DNA from: DATMER01 sp035556715
Lineage (GTDB): Bacteria > Acidobacteriota > Thermoanaerobaculia > Multivoradales > UBA5704
Reading direction: 5' to 3'
NCBI GenBank assembly: GCA_035556715.1
Contig: DATMER010000105.1
Coordinates: 124,001 to 188,000 of the forward strand
DNA length: 64,000 bases
Below are positions 62,628-64,000 of the stretch, piece by piece (the stretch's first letter is position 1; each line of letters opens with the position of its first letter). Both the position numbers and the translations under genes were made by a program. The notes beneath the pieces were generated by a model. The model had not been told where the DNA came from. It did not search any database and saw only the letters and a list, made by a program, of their open reading frames with translations.

Positions 62628-63602
62628 ATGACCGTACAGGAGGCGATTTCACAGTTTCTGTTCCACTGTCAGTACGAAAAGAACCTCAGCCCCAAGACCC
62701 TGAAGGCCTACTCGATCGACCTGAGGCAGTTCCGGACCTACCTGGAGACCGAGCTCAACCTGACCGAGCTCGCCCAGATCGACAAGGTCCCCCTCCGCGC
62801 CTACATCAAGAGCCTCTTCGGCCCCTTGGCCGAGAAGAGCATCAAGAGGAAGGTCGCCACCCTGAAGTCGATGTTCCACCACTTGGAACGAGAGGATGAG
62901 GTGGCGGTTAATCCCTTCAGGAAGATCGATGTACGTATCAAGGAGAAAAAGCGGTTGCCCCGGACGGTGCCTTTGGCGGATCTGGAGCGGCTGTTTCGGT
63001 ATCTCTACCGGAGGAAGGCGGAAATCGCGGATCGAGGTTTGCCAGCGTACACGGCCTTGGTTAGGGACATTGCTGTGCTGGAACTGCTCTTCGCTACGGG
63101 AGCGCGAGTGGCGGAGGTGTGCAACCTGGCAACCGAGGACATGGACCTGCGACAGGGGCAGGCACGGATCCTTGGAAAGGGGGGGCGGGAGCGATTGCTG
63201 CCCTTTCAAGATGAGGAGGTGCTGAGAATCCTGCGCGAGTACTTGTCGCTCGCGCCTGAGTCAGGGGCTGGCTCCAGCCACTTTTTTCGAAACCTCGCGG
63301 GCAACAGGCTCTCTGAGCAGGCAGTCAGAACAGCCTTGCGGAAGCACGCTGAGCAGGCCGGGCTCCGGCTGTTGGTTACGCCCCATATGCTTCGGCACTC
63401 GTTGGCCACTCTCCTCTTGGAAGAGGGTGTAGACATCCGCTATATACAGCACCTCCTCGGGCATTCATCGATTGCGACGACACAGATTTACACCGAAGTG
63501 CGGGCTCGAGGACAGCGACGTATCCTTTCAAGCAAGCACCCTCGGAAAAGGTTACGGCTCAGCGTTGAGAGAACGAAGCCTGGTCGGAGCTCAAGAGAGT
63601 GA
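62628..63602 (+). CDS. Xer-like tyrosine recombinase
   Basis: The 324-aa protein follows GGGAGGGCCAGCGG. It has an N-terminal SAM-like core-binding domain (FLFHCQYEKNLSPKTLKAYSIDLRQF) and the catalytic set Arg in FATGARVAEVCNL, HMLRHSLATLL, LLGHSSIATTQIYTEV with Tyr. Length and domain layout resemble XerC/XerD, but a 15-residue tail and its position next to a toxin-antitoxin pair suggest an element-borne recombinase. No tRNA or direct repeat marks a boundary nearby. Confidence 0.9.
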   Translation: MTVQEAISQFLFHCQYEKNLSPKTLKAYSIDLRQFRTYLETELNLTELAQIDKVPLRAYIKSLFGPLAEKSIKRKVATLKSMFHHLEREDEVAVNPFRKIDVRIKEKKRLPRTVPLADLERLFRYLYRRKAEIADRGLPAYTALVRDIAVLELLFATGARVAEVCNLATEDMDLRQGQARILGKGGRERLLPFQDEEVLRILREYLSLAPESGAGSSHFFRNLAGNRLSEQAVRTALRKHAEQAGLRLLVTPHMLRHSLATLLLEEGVDIRYIQHLLGHSSIATTQIYTEVRARGQRRILSSKHPRKRLRLSVERTKPGRSSRE

Positions 63603-64000
63603 TACTTCGTTTAGCAATCTCCTCCGCAAGCTTGCTCTCAATGGCTGCCTTGTTATACACGAAGTTCCAGTAGAGACGCCCGCCAAACGTTGTTGCAGTG
63701 GAACCAAAGTGCCAATCTGGGGGACCTCCGACGACGAAGGAAGCCGCGACTACGCGAACACCAGGGACGTCCGCCATCTGTGGCACGGGCCCTATGTTGC
63801 TGACCATGAGATGAGGCGCAACCGCTAGCTCTGAAAGCTTCATCAACCAATTACAGCTCTGCTTCGCACGCCCGTTCAACATTAACAGCAATCGAAGAGC
63901 TGCGTCTACCAAAGGCAGGGCGCGTATGTGTTCCTCGCGTGCAAGTGCCGTCGCGATTGCACTCTTGATCTCGACTGCCAAAGGCCACAGAGTGCTAGAG
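63559..64000 (-). CDS. C-terminal part of a condensation-like acyltransferase, 5' end outside window
   Basis: The frame is open to the right window edge. The visible ~147 residues include LMVSNIGPVPQ, VVAASFVVGG and GRLYWNFVYNKAAIESKLAEEIAK, the end of the condensation or PapA/wax-ester-synthase fold. The HHxxxDG motif would lie outside. It overlaps the recombinase 3' end by 44 bases, convergent. Confidence 0.6.
   Translation of the reverse strand, partial: SSTLWPLAVEIKSAIATALAREEHIRALPLVDAALRLLLMLNGRAKQSCNWLMKLSELAVAPHLMVSNIGPVPQMADVPGVRVVAASFVVGGPPDWHFGSTATTFGGRLYWNFVYNKAAIESKLAEEIAKRSITLLSSDQASFSQR

Noticed and set aside
62628..63602. Boundary of another genomic island at the Xer-like recombinase
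   Set aside because: No tRNA, direct repeat or GC shift that I can see marks an end, so I do not claim an element.

Overview
The window is a GC-rich Gram-negative chromosome segment. It has TonB-dependent receptors, an outer-membrane beta-barrel protein, secreted proteins with Sec signal peptides, and type IV pilus minor pilins. The gene style points to Acidobacteriota, perhaps a Thermoanaerobaculia-like lineage: an ECF sigma factor coupled to a Ser/Thr kinase with TPRs, a TolB-propeller/amidohydrolase fusion, and TPR proteins with zinc-finger-like N-termini. That placement is inference from gene style, not from a marker gene.

Layout, left part. 1-16 kb: a partial TolB/amidohydrolase, a matrixin-like metalloprotease pair, the sigma/kinase pair, a GAF protein facing a Crp-family regulator, an aminotransferase, two tandem cyclophilins and an alpha/beta hydrolase. 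16-20 kb: a glycolytic operon gap-pgk-tpiA-secG followed by tRNA-Leu. 20-21.4 kb: a small acidic protein and tsaD. 21.4-23.6 kb: a small-protein cluster with a divergent sigma factor, two His-rich peptides and three copies of one promoter architecture (CCTGTAA-N15-GCGTGCTT). 23.8-31.7 kb: a minor-pilin/PilY1 operon behind a near-consensus sigma-54 promoter, with an NtrC-type activator at 32.4-33.7 kb. 31.7-32.4 kb: a protein with 14-residue tandem repeats. 33.7-40.7 kb: selA, a coiled-coil protein, a TPR protein, ychF and a large TonB receptor.

Layout, mobile part. 40.7-41.1 kb holds three tRNA genes (Pro, Arg, Arg). The last one is the attachment site of a 5.3 kb element (41.0-46.3 kb). It is bounded by 45-bp perfect direct repeats and carries a tyrosine integrase, an AlpA-like regulator, a small terminase subunit without a large one, and a DUF3800 protein. 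This is the gene content of a phage-satellite (PICI-like) island. A second, integrase-less segment (46.3-48.8 kb) ends at a third, partial copy of the attachment sequence.

Layout, right part. 48.8-55.8 kb: a uracil-DNA glycosylase family protein, a secreted protein, a cobalamin riboswitch with btuB-btuF-btuD-btuC, and a fumarylacetoacetase-family hydrolase. 55.8-58.8 kb: a tiny membrane protein missed by simple ORF calling, a broken BrnT/intact BrnA toxin-antitoxin pair, a DUF4440 protein, and a small operon of HTH regulator, pterin-dehydratase-like protein lacking the catalytic histidines, and coiled-coil protein, preceded by two strong palindromes. 58.8-64 kb: a TPR protein, another HTH protein, a 21-nt tandem repeat field, a VapBC-type pair, a Xer-like recombinase and the end of a condensation-like acyltransferase.

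The most promising undescribed items are the sigma/His-rich peptide cluster with its shared promoter, the satellite-like island with matched arm-type repeats at both ends, the two families of GxxP/GEPLP tandem repeats, and the HTH/PCD-like operon.
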